DNA from: Pseudomonas sp. PA15(2017)
GTDB taxonomy: Bacteria; Pseudomonadota; Gammaproteobacteria; Pseudomonadales; Pseudomonadaceae
Direction: 5' to 3'
DNA length: 64,000 nucleotides
Assembly (NCBI RefSeq): GCF_001945395.1
Contig: NZ_MSXV01000059.1
Coordinates: 85,141 to 149,140, forward strand
Shown here piece after piece: positions 32,777 through 41,582 of the stretch. A program made the translations under genes and the position numbers. The number at the start of each line of letters is the position of its first letter. Within the stretch, counting starts at the first letter, position 1. Under the pieces are notes generated by a model. That model saw nothing but the letters and a program-made list of their open reading frames with translations. It was not told where the DNA came from and did no database searches.

Positions 32777-34576
32777 CTAGCTATCCAACTTGAGTACAGC
32801 AAGGAAGGCTTCCTGTGGAATCTCCACGTTCCCCACCTGCTTCATGCGCTTCTTACCGGCCTTCTGCTTCTCCAGCAGTTTGCGCTTACGGCTCACGTCG
32901 CCGCCATAGCACTTGGCCAGAACGTTCTTTCTCAATGCCTTGACAGTGGTTCGTGCCACGATCTGACCGCCAATGGCCGCCTGGATCGCCACGTCGAACA
33001 TCTGCCGAGGAATCAGCTCTTTCATCTTCTCGGTCAACTGACGCCCTTTGTAGTGGGCGTTGTCACGGTGCACGATCAGTGCCAGTGCATCGACCTTGTC
33101 GCCGTTGATCAACACGTCCAGCTTGACCAGATTGGCCGACTGGTAACGGTCGAAATGGTAATCCAGCGAGGCATAGCCACGGCTGGTGGATTTCAGACGG
33201 TCGAAGAAGTCGAGCACCACTTCGTTCATCGGCAGGTCGTAGCGAACCTGAACCTGAGTGCCGAGGAACTGCATGTCACGCTGCACGCCGCGCTTTTCGA
33301 TGCACAGGGTAATGACGTTGCCCAGATGTTCCTGCGGAACCAGGATCGTGGCTTGTACGATCGGCTCACGGAAATCTTCGACCGAGGACACATCCGGCAG
33401 CTTCGACGGGTTGTCCACGTAAATGGTTTCACCGGTCTTGAGCACGACTTCGAAAATAACGCTCGGCGCGGTGGTGATCAGGTCCAGGTCGTATTCGCGC
33501 TCCAGGCGCTCCTGGATGATTTCCATGTGCAGCATGCCCAGGAAGCCGCAACGGAAGCCGAAGCCGAGGGCGTCGGAGCTTTCCGGCAGATACTGCAGGG
33601 ACGAATCGTTGAGGGTCAGCTTCTGCAGGGCGTCGCGGAAGTCCTCGAAATCATCGGAGCTGACCGGGAACAGGCCGGCGTACACCTGCGGCTGGATGCG
33701 TTTGAAGCCGGGCAGCATTTCCACGTCGGGCGTGGAGCTCAGGGTCAGGGTGTCGCCCACCGGCGCACCGTGAATGTCCTTGATGCTGGCGATGATGAAG
33801 CCCACTTCGCCGGCCTTGAGGTCGGCCGTGGCCGTGTGCTTGGGATTGAACACCCCAACGCTGTCGACCAGGTGCACCTTGCCGGTGGACTTGACCAGAA
33901 TCTTGTCGCCCTTCTTGACGCGGCCGTGGCGCACGCGCACCAGGGACACGACGCCCAGGTAGTTATCGAACCAGGAGTCGATGATCAGCGCCTGCAGCGG
34001 CGCCTCGATCTCACCGGTCGGCGCCGGAATCGCCTGCACCAGGCGCTCGAGCACCTCATCGACACCCATGCCGCTCTTGGCACTGCAGGCCACGGCGTCG
34101 GTGGCGTCGATGCCGATGATCTTCTCGATCTCGTCCTTGACGCGATCGGGGTCGGCCTGCGGCAGGTCCATCTTGTTCAGCACCGGCATGACTTCCAGGC
34201 CCTGCTCGATGGCGGTGTAGCAGTTGGCGACCGACTGCGCTTCCACGCCCTGCCCCGCATCGACGACCAGCAGTGCACCTTCACAGGCCGCCAGCGAACG
34301 GCTCACCTCATAGGTGAAGTCGACGTGACCGGGCGTATCGATGAAGTTCAGCTGGTAGGTAATGCCGTCCTTCGCCTTGTAGTACAGAGTGACGCTGTGA
34401 GCCTTGATGGTGATGCCGCGCTCACGCTCCAGATCCATGGAATCGAGAACCTGAGCCGCCATCTCGCGCGCGGTCAGGCCGCCGCACATCTGGATGAAAC
34501 GGTCAGCCAGCGTCGACTTGCCGTGGTCAATGTGGGCAATGATGGAAAAATTGCGGATATGACTCAGGTCACTCAC
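32777..34576 (-). CDS. lepA: Elongation factor 4 (LepA)
   Basis: 599-residue translational GTPase. G1 is AHIDHGKSTLAD, G2 RERGIT, G3 DTPGHVDF, and G4 NKMD. The LepA-specific C-terminal domain (YGGDVSRKRKLLEKQKAGKK) is complete. The start is GTG at 34576, giving VSDLSHIRNFSIIAHIDHGK and the standard length; upstream in-frame codons have no family similarity. It heads the lepA-lepB-DUF4845-rnc-era-recO-pdxJ run. The 191-bp gap to the mucD terminator holds no other gene. Confidence 0.97.
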   Translation of the reverse strand: MSDLSHIRNFSIIAHIDHGKSTLADRFIQMCGGLTAREMAAQVLDSMDLERERGITIKAHSVTLYYKAKDGITYQLNFIDTPGHVDFTYEVSRSLAACEGALLVVDAGQGVEAQSVANCYTAIEQGLEVMPVLNKMDLPQADPDRVKDEIEKIIGIDATDAVACSAKSGMGVDEVLERLVQAIPAPTGEIEAPLQALIIDSWFDNYLGVVSLVRVRHGRVKKGDKILVKSTGKVHLVDSVGVFNPKHTATADLKAGEVGFIIASIKDIHGAPVGDTLTLSSTPDVEMLPGFKRIQPQVYAGLFPVSSDDFEDFRDALQKLTLNDSSLQYLPESSDALGFGFRCGFLGMLHMEIIQERLEREYDLDLITTAPSVIFEVVLKTGETIYVDNPSKLPDVSSVEDFREPIVQATILVPQEHLGNVITLCIEKRGVQRDMQFLGTQVQVRYDLPMNEVVLDFFDRLKSTSRGYASLDYHFDRYQSANLVKLDVLINGDKVDALALIVHRDNAHYKGRQLTEKMKELIPRQMFDVAIQAAIGGQIVARTTVKALRKNVLAKCYGGDVSRKRKLLEKQKAGKKRMKQVGNVEIPQEAFLAVLKLDS

Positions 34577-34767
34577 AGGACAACACTCGAAAAAGGGCGC
34601 AGGCGAATGCCTGCCGAAAATAGCCGCAAAGTTTACCCGAGTGGCTGCCCTCACGTCACGTCGGGACACGCGCGCGAGTGCAGTAATTGAGCGTCCGCTT
34701 GCCTTACCTGCTTCGAATGGCCGGGATTTGCCGGGCAATCTTCATGGGCAAACTGTGAGATGGGCAT

Positions 34768-34793
34768 AAAAAAGGGCGACTTTCGTCGCCCTT
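34768..34793 (-). terminator. Rho-independent terminator after mucD
   Basis: A 9-bp perfect stem (34772-34780 with 34785-34793) and TTTC loop are followed by a six-T run on the minus strand. It separates the algU-mucABD operon from lepA. Confidence 0.88.
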
Positions 34794-34808
34794 CAACTGC
34801 TGGCCGTA

Positions 34809-34878
34809 TTATTTGGCCAGACCTATTCGGCCAAGCCTGCTCGGCCAGACCTACTCAGCCAAGCCTACTCGGCCAGCT
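34809..34878. repeat. Five 14-bp tandem units spanning the mucD stop codon
   Basis: Units run 34809-34822, 34823-34836, 34837-34850, 34851-34864 and 34865-34878: TTATTTGGCCAGAC, CTATTCGGCCAAGC, CTGCTCGGCCAGAC, CTACTCAGCCAAGC, CTACTCGGCCAGCT. The last unit encodes the final Leu-Ala-Glu and stop of MucD on the minus strand, so the array seems to have grown by duplication of the gene's 3' end into the untranslated region. Confidence 0.75.
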
Positions 34879-36304
34879 TGAAAGTAATGAAGCTGGCGCG
34901 GCCCTGGCGCAGTACACGCATCGACACCGAACGGTTCTTCGGCAGCGATTGCGCCACCTCGGTGAAGTTCTTCGCCGAGCTGATGGCCTGGTTGTTCAGG
35001 TGAGTGATCACGTCGCCCGGACGCAGGCCGATCAGCGCGGCCGGACCATCCTGCACCTCGCGAATCACCACGCCACCACGCAGGTCCAGCGTTTTCTTCT
35101 GCTCATCGGTCAGCTCGGCAACGCTGACGCCCAGACGGTTGCTACTGCGCTCAACGCCTGGGGTCGCGCCTTCGGAAGCCTCGTCGCCGTCATCGGCCGG
35201 CATGGTGCCAACGGCCAGCTTCAGCGTCTTGCGCGAGCCCTCACGAACGATTTCCAGACTCGCCTTGGTGCCTGGCTTCAGGGCGCCAACCAGATGCGGC
35301 AGGTCGGCGGACATGATGATCGGCTTGCCATCCAGACTGAGGATGACGTCACCGACCTGCAGGCCGCCCTTGGCAGCCGGCCCATCCTCAAGCACCTGAG
35401 CGACCAGCGCACCCGCTGGCTTCTCGAGCCCGAACGACTCGGCGAGATCCTTGTTTACTTCCTGAATCACTACGCCCAGCCAACCGCGACTGACCTTGCC
35501 GCTGGCCTTGAGCTGATCGGCCACATCCATTGCCACACTCATCGGAATGGCGAATGAAAGGCCCATGAAGCCACCGGAACGGGTGAATATCTGCGAGTTG
35601 ATACCCACCACTTCACCATCGAGGTTGAACAGCGGGCCGCCGGAATTACCCGGATTGATGGCCACGTCGGTCTGGATGAACGGCACATAGCTTTCGTTCG
35701 GCAGGCTGCGGCCCTTGGCGCTGACGATACCGGCAGTGACCGAGTGATCGAAACCGAAAGGCGAGCCGATGGCCAGCACCCACTCACCGACCTTGAGGTT
35801 GTCGGAGTTGCCCAGCTTCACGGTAGGCAGGTCGGTCGCATCAACCTTGAGCAGCGCCACATCGCTGCGCGGGTCGGTACCAATCAGCTTGGCTTCGAGT
35901 TCGCTGCGATCGGACAAACGCACGATGATCTCGTCGGCATCGGCGACCACATGATTATTGGTCAGGATGTAACCGTCCTTGGAAATGATGAAACCCGAGC
36001 CCAGCGATTGCGCTTCACGCTGACGACCGCCGCCACCTGGCGCACGAGGCTGCTGGGGAATGCTGCGCTCGAAGAACTCGCGGAACATCGGCGGCAGGCC
36101 TTCCAGATCCGGCACCGAGAGCCCACCGTTGCTGGCAACGGCATTCGGCACTTTCTGCCGGGTACTGATGTTGACCACGGCAGGTGAAGCCGCCTCCACC
36201 AACGGGGTGAAGTCCGGCAGCTGCGCGTGCGCGGCGACCGACTGCCCCATCAGGAACACCGCGAACAACGCGGCAGCGCAATTTTTTAGGCTAGGCATCG
36301 ACAT
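34865..36304 (-). CDS. mucD: Periplasmic serine protease MucD (DegP/HtrA family)
   Basis: 479 residues with a signal peptide (LKNCAAALFAVFLMGQSVAA). The catalytic triad is His118 (TNNHVVADADE), Asp148 (DPRSDVALLKV) and Ser221 (NPGNSGGPLF). Two PDZ domains follow (about 270-365 and 390-475), ending RQGRASFITFKLAE. It degrades misfolded periplasmic proteins and limits AlgU activation. It lies 93 bp after mucB with no mucC between. The ATG at 36304 gives the signal peptide; upstream frame extension lacks similarity. Confidence 0.96.
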   Translation of the reverse strand: MSMPSLKNCAAALFAVFLMGQSVAAHAQLPDFTPLVEAASPAVVNISTRQKVPNAVASNGGLSVPDLEGLPPMFREFFERSIPQQPRAPGGGGRQREAQSLGSGFIISKDGYILTNNHVVADADEIIVRLSDRSELEAKLIGTDPRSDVALLKVDATDLPTVKLGNSDNLKVGEWVLAIGSPFGFDHSVTAGIVSAKGRSLPNESYVPFIQTDVAINPGNSGGPLFNLDGEVVGINSQIFTRSGGFMGLSFAIPMSVAMDVADQLKASGKVSRGWLGVVIQEVNKDLAESFGLEKPAGALVAQVLEDGPAAKGGLQVGDVILSLDGKPIIMSADLPHLVGALKPGTKASLEIVREGSRKTLKLAVGTMPADDGDEASEGATPGVERSSNRLGVSVAELTDEQKKTLDLRGGVVIREVQDGPAALIGLRPGDVITHLNNQAISSAKNFTEVAQSLPKNRSVSMRVLRQGRASFITFKLAE

Positions 36305-36397
36305 TACAGTTTCTTCCCCATCCAGAACAAACGAGGCCCCTAGGGGGCCATTGGTACAACAAGAGAGCACATCGACCTTACTCAGCCGCCTCGCCCG

Positions 36398-37351
36398 CTA
36401 CGGCGCGGCATGCACATCGTCGGCACGCATTGACATGGCGACACGCTCCGCCGTTCCCAGCGGAATTTCGCCCACCACCGTAACCATGACATCTCCGTCG
36501 TCGGTTGTCAGGCGCCGGGATACGGCCACGGTGGGACCGAGCTGGTTGCGCGCATCCACTACCGAGACATCGTGCAAGGGCTCGAGAAACACGGAAAAAC
36601 GCGCCAGCCCGTCATCGTAGATCAGGCAATCGACGCTATCGGCCGATACCGGGCTGGGTTGCTGGGTCACCGCACTTAGACTGAAGCCAGGCGGCAACCA
36701 TTCGGAGCGCCAGGATTCTGCGGACGGCTTACGCGCCTTGACGACGCGTACCGGCATGCAGTGGGTAGAGGGCTGCAATGAGGCAGTTGGCTGCGTAGCC
36801 GCCGTATCGAGCTGGGTGAACTGGAATCGCTCGAGCAGCTCACCACGGTCATTGACCAATAGCGACTTGAGCGGCAGGCCGGTTTCCTTGTCCACGTACA
36901 ACTGAACGCCGTAACGATGCCGATCACGCGGAACCAGGCCGAGCACTACCGCCGAACGCCCAGCCACCCGGGATTCGCCGCGCAAGCTCAGCTCGTACCA
37001 CTGCTCGATCTGCTTGGCATCGAGACCATGGGCAGGCCAGGCTTGCTCATCGACCACGGCGGAAGCAATCGGGCCATTGACGCATTGCGCCTGACCATTG
37101 ACTCGCAGCATTTCCTGGGGCGTGCCATCGAGCTGCAACAACCGCTCACGCACGGTTCCGCCTGGCTCGACGTGACGCCAGATGCTGTGAGTGGAAAGAT
37201 TGCCGCTGCGTTCGTAAACGAAGGTGCCTTGAAAGCTTTGCTTGCTTTCGGCCTGACTCAGCCGATGCAACCATCCCTGGGCATCAGCGGCCATGGCAGG
37301 GGTTGCCAATAGACCGCCGAGCATCAGGGAGGTGACGAGAATGGAGCGCAT
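36398..37351 (-). CDS. mucB: AlgU negative regulator MucB (RseB family)
   Basis: 317-residue periplasmic protein with a signal peptide (LVTSLMLGGLLATPAMAA). The RseB-like N-terminal half includes WLHRLSQAESKQSFQGTFVY and CVNGPIASAVVDE. The C-terminal domain includes LPPGFSLSAVTQQP and LIYDDGLARFSVFLEPL. MucB binds the periplasmic part of MucA, shielding it from AlgW cleavage, and senses lipopolysaccharide. Second regulator in the algU operon, 11 bp after mucA. Confidence 0.96.
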   Translation of the reverse strand: MRSILVTSLMLGGLLATPAMAADAQGWLHRLSQAESKQSFQGTFVYERSGNLSTHSIWRHVEPGGTVRERLLQLDGTPQEMLRVNGQAQCVNGPIASAVVDEQAWPAHGLDAKQIEQWYELSLRGESRVAGRSAVVLGLVPRDRHRYGVQLYVDKETGLPLKSLLVNDRGELLERFQFTQLDTAATQPTASLQPSTHCMPVRVVKARKPSAESWRSEWLPPGFSLSAVTQQPSPVSADSVDCLIYDDGLARFSVFLEPLHDVSVVDARNQLGPTVAVSRRLTTDDGDVMVTVVGEIPLGTAERVAMSMRADDVHAAP

Positions 37352-37362
37352 ACGCGTCGTTC

Positions 37363-37950
37363 TTAACGCTCTTCTACACCCGTAGACCGTGCAAACGGCA
37401 GTGCGTTCTCGGCAGCACCAGGGGCGGACTGCTGACCATGCTGACGCAGGTACTCAGGCAGACGCTGTTCGTGCCAACCTTCACCTTCGGCAGAGACAGT
37501 TTCCACAGCCGGCTGCTCGTCCGAAGTCTTGAAGCCTGCCAGAATGGCCGGCCCTTGAGCTTGCGGCAGAGCGATGGACGGTTGATCCTGTTGCGCCAGT
37601 TGGGCTCCAGAAACATCATCCTGGTTGTAGAAACGCACGCCGGCCAGCACGGCAACCGTCACGGTTGCAGCAACAGCTACGCGTCCCAGGCTACGCCACG
37701 GACCACGCACGACCTTCTCCTGCGCAACTGGAGTGGCATCGCTTTCCAGAGCCGCGGAAACGGCTGCAGCGATGTCCAGTTTCGGCACGAGCAGGTCCTT
37801 GTGCATCGCGGCGCGGGCAACCTGATAACGAGACCAGGTAGCACGCAGTTCGGCATCGTTGCTCGCACCGAGCACACGCCGAAGTTCAAGTTCATCCGCT
37901 TCGTTATCCATCACCGCGGACAGCGATTCCTGCAGGGCTTCACGACTCAT
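37363..37950 (-). CDS. mucA: Anti-sigma factor MucA
   Basis: 195 residues. The cytoplasmic N-terminal domain (MSREALQESLSAVMDNEADE) binds AlgU. One transmembrane helix lies near residues 90-105 (VAVAATVTVAVLAGVRF), followed by a periplasmic tail for MucB. The frame is intact, so there is no truncation of the mucA22 type that gives mucoidy. The ATG at 37950 lies 31 bp after the algU stop. Confidence 0.96.
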   Translation of the reverse strand: MSREALQESLSAVMDNEADELELRRVLGASNDAELRATWSRYQVARAAMHKDLLVPKLDIAAAVSAALESDATPVAQEKVVRGPWRSLGRVAVAATVTVAVLAGVRFYNQDDVSGAQLAQQDQPSIALPQAQGPAILAGFKTSDEQPAVETVSAEGEGWHEQRLPEYLRQHGQQSAPGAAENALPFARSTGVEER

Positions 37951-37981
37951 AGCGGTTCCTCTCTTGGCTGTCGCCGCTGTC

Positions 37982-38563
37982 TCAGGCTTCCTGCAACAGA
38001 GGTTGCAGGGACTTGTCGATGGCTTCACGCGCTCGAAAGATTCGCGAACGCACGGTACCAACTGGACACTGCATGACGCTCGCAATGTCTTCATAACTAA
38101 GACCATCAAATTCACGTAACGTTAGCGCCGTTCGTAAATCTTCTGGCAATTGCTGGATGCTCCGATGCACGGTGGCTTCGATTTCATCCCTCAACAGGGC
38201 TCGCTCGGGAGATTCGATATCCTTGAGGGCATGATCGCCATCGTAGAACTCGGCATCCTCTGCACTTACATCGTTGTCCGGTGGCCGGCGGCCACGAGAA
38301 ACGAGATGATTCTTCGCCGTGTTGATGGCGATGCGGTACAGCCATGTATAGAACGCACTGTCACCGCGAAAGTTTCCCAGAGCCCGATAAGCTTTTACGA
38401 AAGCTTCTTGGGCAACATCCTGAGCTTCATGGGTGTCGTGCACGAATCGCACGATCAACCCGAGAATCTTGTGCTGATACTTCAGCACCAACAGATCGAA
38501 TGCTCGCTTGTCGCCGCGCTGAACGCGCTCGACCAGCTGCTGATCTTCTTCCTGGGTTAGCAT
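37982..38563 (-). CDS. algU: RNA polymerase sigma factor AlgU (RpoE family)
   Basis: 193-residue extracytoplasmic-function sigma factor. Region 2 contains DLLVLKYQHKILGLIVRFV and DVAQEAFVKAYRALGNFRGD; region 4 contains LREFDGLSYEDIASVMQCPV. It controls envelope-stress and alginate-type genes. The ATG at 38563 is standard for the family, with a longer frame upstream ignored. First gene of algU-mucA-mucB-mucD, behind an AlgU-type promoter at 38623-38649. Confidence 0.97.
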   Translation of the reverse strand: MLTQEEDQQLVERVQRGDKRAFDLLVLKYQHKILGLIVRFVHDTHEAQDVAQEAFVKAYRALGNFRGDSAFYTWLYRIAINTAKNHLVSRGRRPPDNDVSAEDAEFYDGDHALKDIESPERALLRDEIEATVHRSIQQLPEDLRTALTLREFDGLSYEDIASVMQCPVGTVRSRIFRAREAIDKSLQPLLQEA

Positions 38564-38622
38564 GGATACTCCTCGTTGAGCCCGTAGGAGGTCTGCACCT
38601 GCCAGAAGATCGATCTGCCGAA

Positions 38623-38649
38623 ATAGACTCGAGTCATATGCAAAAGTTC
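38623..38649 (-). promoter_or_regulatory. AlgU-type (sigma-E) promoter of algU
   Basis: On the minus strand GAACTT (38649-38644) is followed after exactly 16 bp by TCTAT (38627-38623), close to the sigma-E/AlgU consensus GAACTT-N16-TCTRA. It lies 60 bp before the algU ATG and implies autoregulation. Confidence 0.75.
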
Positions 38650-39148
38650 TCTCCCCTACGAACAAGCTTCCCACAAAACATTTTCTGGTTTTGCACGAAA
38701 CCACGCACCAGGGCCATGCCTGCTGCGCGAATTGTCTTTAGATCACCTGACGGGTCGAATCGTGAACCGCTTCGCTCACAGACTCGCCAGACATAAGCCC
38801 TCTCCGGGGCGACTCCGCTATAGAACCCTGCCCCATGGCAAAGTTCAGAGATGTTTCAACGGAGCGAATGCAGCTCCACTAGAGTGGCCGGCCAAGCAGG
38901 CATATCGCCACCCGGGCACAATACACGTTCTGCGCCGGGCAACCTACCAGGCCCGCTATTGTGCCGCTGGCTACCTCTATATACTAGAGTCCGGCGAGCC
39001 CCTGCCATGGTCCTGAAAGCCCTGCTGTGGGCATTTGCAGGTCGCTCGACCGAATCTCCGATTCGGACGTGAGCGCCTCAGCGAAAAACATTCGGCTCGT
39101 TCGATCGCGCCTCTTTTTGCTGCATGCCATCCAGTGGAATCCATAACG
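38650..39148. other. Intergenic region between algU and nadB
   Basis: About 500 bp of divergent control region with no convincing gene. It should carry the nadB promoter and possibly further algU promoters. A short hairpin CCGAATC-TCC-GATTCGG lies at 39050-39066 without a T-run. An AT-rich patch near 38975-38990 (CTATATACTAGAG) is the most promoter-like stretch, but no confident -35/-10 pair was found. Confidence 0.4.
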
Positions 39149-40765
39149 ATGAGCCAACACTTTCAGCACGATGTTCTGGTTATCGGCAGCGGCGCCGCCG
39201 GCCTTACCCTGGCGCTCACGCTTCCCGACAATCTGAACATCGCCGTGCTGAGCAAGGGCGAATTGACCAATGGCTCGACCTACTGGGCCCAGGGCGGCGT
39301 CGCTGCCGTGCTGGATCACAGTGATACCGTCGACTCGCACGTGGACGACACCCTCGATGCGGGAGCCGGCCTGTGCCGTGAAGATGCCGTGCGCTTCACT
39401 GTGGAACACAGCCGCGAAGCGATCGAATGGCTGATCGAGCAAGGCGTCCCCTTCACCCGTGATGACGAGCATCAGGGTGAAGACGGCGGCTTCGAATTTC
39501 ACTTGACCCGCGAGGGCGGCCACAGCCACCGCCGCATCATCCACGCCGCCGACGCAACTGGCGCAGCCATCTTCAATACGTTGCTCGAACGCACGCGCCA
39601 GCGAAACAACGTGGTGTTGCTCGAACAGCGGGTGGCGGTGGACCTGATCACCGAACGCAAGTTGGGTCGTGACAGCCAGCGCTGCCTGGGTGCCTACGTG
39701 CTGAACCGTCGCAGCGGTGAAGTGGACACCCACCATGCGCGCTTCGTGGTCCTTGCGACTGGCGGCGCGGCCAAGGTCTACCTTTACACCAGCAACCCCG
39801 ATGGCGCCTGCGGCGACGGCATCGCCATGGCCTGGCGCGCTGGCTGTCGGGTCGGCAACCTGGAATTCAACCAGTTTCATCCCACCTGCCTTTATCATCC
39901 GCAGGCCAAGAGTTTCCTGGTCACCGAGGCTCTGCGCGGTGAAGGCGCCCTGCTGCGCCTGCCCAACGGCGAACGCTTCATGCCGCGCTTCGACCCGCGC
40001 GAGGAGTTGGCGCCACGCGACATCGTGGCCCGCGCCATCGATCACGAAATGAAGCGCCTGGGCATCGACTGCGTCTATCTGGATATCAGCCACAAGCCGG
40101 CGGACTTCGTCAGAAATCATTTCCCGACCGTTTACCAGCGCTGCCTGGAGTTCGGCATCGACATCACCCGCCAGCCCATTCCCGTGGTACCCGCCGCTCA
40201 TTACACCTGCGGCGGCGTACTGGTCGACCAGGCGGGCCGCAGTGATCTGGACGGTCTTTACGCCATTGGTGAAACCAGCTTCACCGGCCTGCATGGCGCC
40301 AACCGCATGGCCAGCAACTCGTTACTCGAGTGCTTCGTGTATGCCCGCTCGGCTGCCGCTGACATCGTCGCCAACCTGGATTGCGTAGTGATGCCCGCCA
40401 ACCTGCCTTCCTGGGACGCCAGCCAGGTCACCGACTCGGACGAGGATGTGATCATCGCCCACAACTGGGACGAACTGCGGCGCTTCATGTGGGATTACGT
40501 AGGCATCGTTCGCACCACCAAGCGCCTGCAGCGCGCCCAGCATCGCGTGCGCCTGCTGCTCGATGAAATCGACGAGTTCTACAGTAACTACAAAGTCAGC
40601 CGGGATCTGATCGAATTGCGCAACCTGGCCCAGGTGGCGGAACTGATGATTCTCTCGGCCATGGCGCGAAAGGAGTCGCGCGGCCTGCACTACACGCTGG
40701 ATTACCCGGACCTGCTGCCCAAGCCACACGACACTATTCTGCAACCCGCCAACGCTGACGGCTGA
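39149..40765 (+). CDS. nadB: L-aspartate oxidase NadB
   Basis: 538-residue FAD enzyme that oxidises L-aspartate to iminoaspartate, the first step of NAD synthesis. The FAD motif is VLVIGSGAAGLTLAL. GSTYWAQGGVAAVL, HTRERTR-like LLERTRQRNNV, EFNQFHPTCLYHP and TSFTGLHGANRMASNSLLE are conserved. The C-terminal helical domain is complete. The ATG at 39149 is chosen over an in-frame upstream start. Its 3' end overlaps the convergent ygfX gene by 32 bp. Confidence 0.97.
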   Translation: MSQHFQHDVLVIGSGAAGLTLALTLPDNLNIAVLSKGELTNGSTYWAQGGVAAVLDHSDTVDSHVDDTLDAGAGLCREDAVRFTVEHSREAIEWLIEQGVPFTRDDEHQGEDGGFEFHLTREGGHSHRRIIHAADATGAAIFNTLLERTRQRNNVVLLEQRVAVDLITERKLGRDSQRCLGAYVLNRRSGEVDTHHARFVVLATGGAAKVYLYTSNPDGACGDGIAMAWRAGCRVGNLEFNQFHPTCLYHPQAKSFLVTEALRGEGALLRLPNGERFMPRFDPREELAPRDIVARAIDHEMKRLGIDCVYLDISHKPADFVRNHFPTVYQRCLEFGIDITRQPIPVVPAAHYTCGGVLVDQAGRSDLDGLYAIGETSFTGLHGANRMASNSLLECFVYARSAAADIVANLDCVVMPANLPSWDASQVTDSDEDVIIAHNWDELRRFMWDYVGIVRTTKRLQRAQHRVRLLLDEIDEFYSNYKVSRDLIELRNLAQVAELMILSAMARKESRGLHYTLDYPDLLPKPHDTILQPANADG

Positions 40766-41186
40766 ATTTCAGGCGCACCCGCAGACGTCGGTGCGCATCC
40801 TGGGGCATGGCGTCGGCCGCGATGCACAGGCTGTTCGTGAGCCGGCTGCCCGGCAGGCGAAAGCGAACGATGACCAGCCACGGCAACGCCATGCTGTCCG
40901 GGCGCAAGGTGATGGGCTGCCACTGCCCTCCGCGGCTCGCCACCTGCCAACCGTCATCGTCGTGACGCAGGCGTTTGAACACGGCCGGGTGGGTCAGCAG
41001 CACGTGCCTGGGCAGTGCCCAGACGGCATGGCATGCACAGCCCAGCACGCCTAACAGACGCGCCCAGAGCGGAATCTCGACGAGCGACAACGTCAACAGT
41101 GCCAGGGTCTGGGCGCACAGGTAGATTTCCAGCAGCCGCCGTGACGGCCGCCATTCGCACTCGAACCGTTTACTTGGGCTGGACAC
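40734..41186 (-). CDS. ygfX: YgfX (CptA)-like membrane protein
   Basis: 150 residues. Two adjacent transmembrane helices near residues 20-60 (IYLCAQTLALLTLSLVEIPL then LLGVLGCACHAVWALP) and a cytoplasmic C-terminal domain with DDDGWQVASRGGQWQPITLR. In E. coli this pairs with SdhE (YgfY) and has been proposed as a toxin acting on cytoskeletal proteins. Here too the start overlaps the sdhE stop by 17 bp. Confidence 0.88.
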   Translation of the reverse strand: MSSPSKRFECEWRPSRRLLEIYLCAQTLALLTLSLVEIPLWARLLGVLGCACHAVWALPRHVLLTHPAVFKRLRHDDDGWQVASRGGQWQPITLRPDSMALPWLVIVRFRLPGSRLTNSLCIAADAMPQDAHRRLRVRLKFSRQRWRVAE

Positions 41187-41424
41187 GATCCAGGATCATG
41201 CGAACGATGTGGCGCAGATCGGCGTCTTCCGGCTCACCGCGCTGCATGAACCAGCCGAACATGTCCTGGTCCTCGCATTCGAGCAACTTGCGGTAGCGAG
41301 CGCGATCGTCCTCGTCGAGCGTGGGGTAAACCTCCTGCACGAAAGGCACCAGCAATACGTCCAGCTCCAGCATGCCGCGCCGGCTGTGCCAGAAGAGGCG
41401 ATTGAGTTCAGTGGCATCGACCAT
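41170..41424 (-). CDS. sdhE: FAD assembly factor SdhE
   Basis: 84 residues; promotes covalent FAD attachment to succinate dehydrogenase. The conserved RGxxE motif is R16-G-M-L-E20, within WHSRRGMLELDVLL. DLRHIVRMILDR closes the domain. It is translationally coupled to ygfX. The ATG at 41424 gives the usual family length. Confidence 0.95.
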   Translation of the reverse strand: MVDATELNRLFWHSRRGMLELDVLLVPFVQEVYPTLDEDDRARYRKLLECEDQDMFGWFMQRGEPEDADLRHIVRMILDRVQPK

Positions 41425-41582
41425 GGGAGTGCTCCTCGGAAAAAGGCCGGCAGTATACCAACAGCCGCCGCTCGCATCAGCGTCGCCAGGCGAAACGCCA
41501 GACGGCATCTTTGCCTGTAGCTAGACGCTTGCCGCTGCTCTTATCATGGCAGCCTCATTCTTTGCCCACGATTGTCTCGACC

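Noticed and set aside
33053..34690. 545-codon plus-strand open frame opposite lepA
   Set aside because: Antisense shadow of lepA, with no recognisable domains and no ribosome-binding site.
39050..39066. Hairpin CCGAATC-TCC-GATTCGG as a terminator upstream of nadB
   Set aside because: No T-run on either side and no gene ending nearby; left only as a note in the intergenic entry.
38984..40294. 436-codon minus-strand open frame opposite nadB
   Set aside because: Antisense shadow of a clearly conserved enzyme gene.
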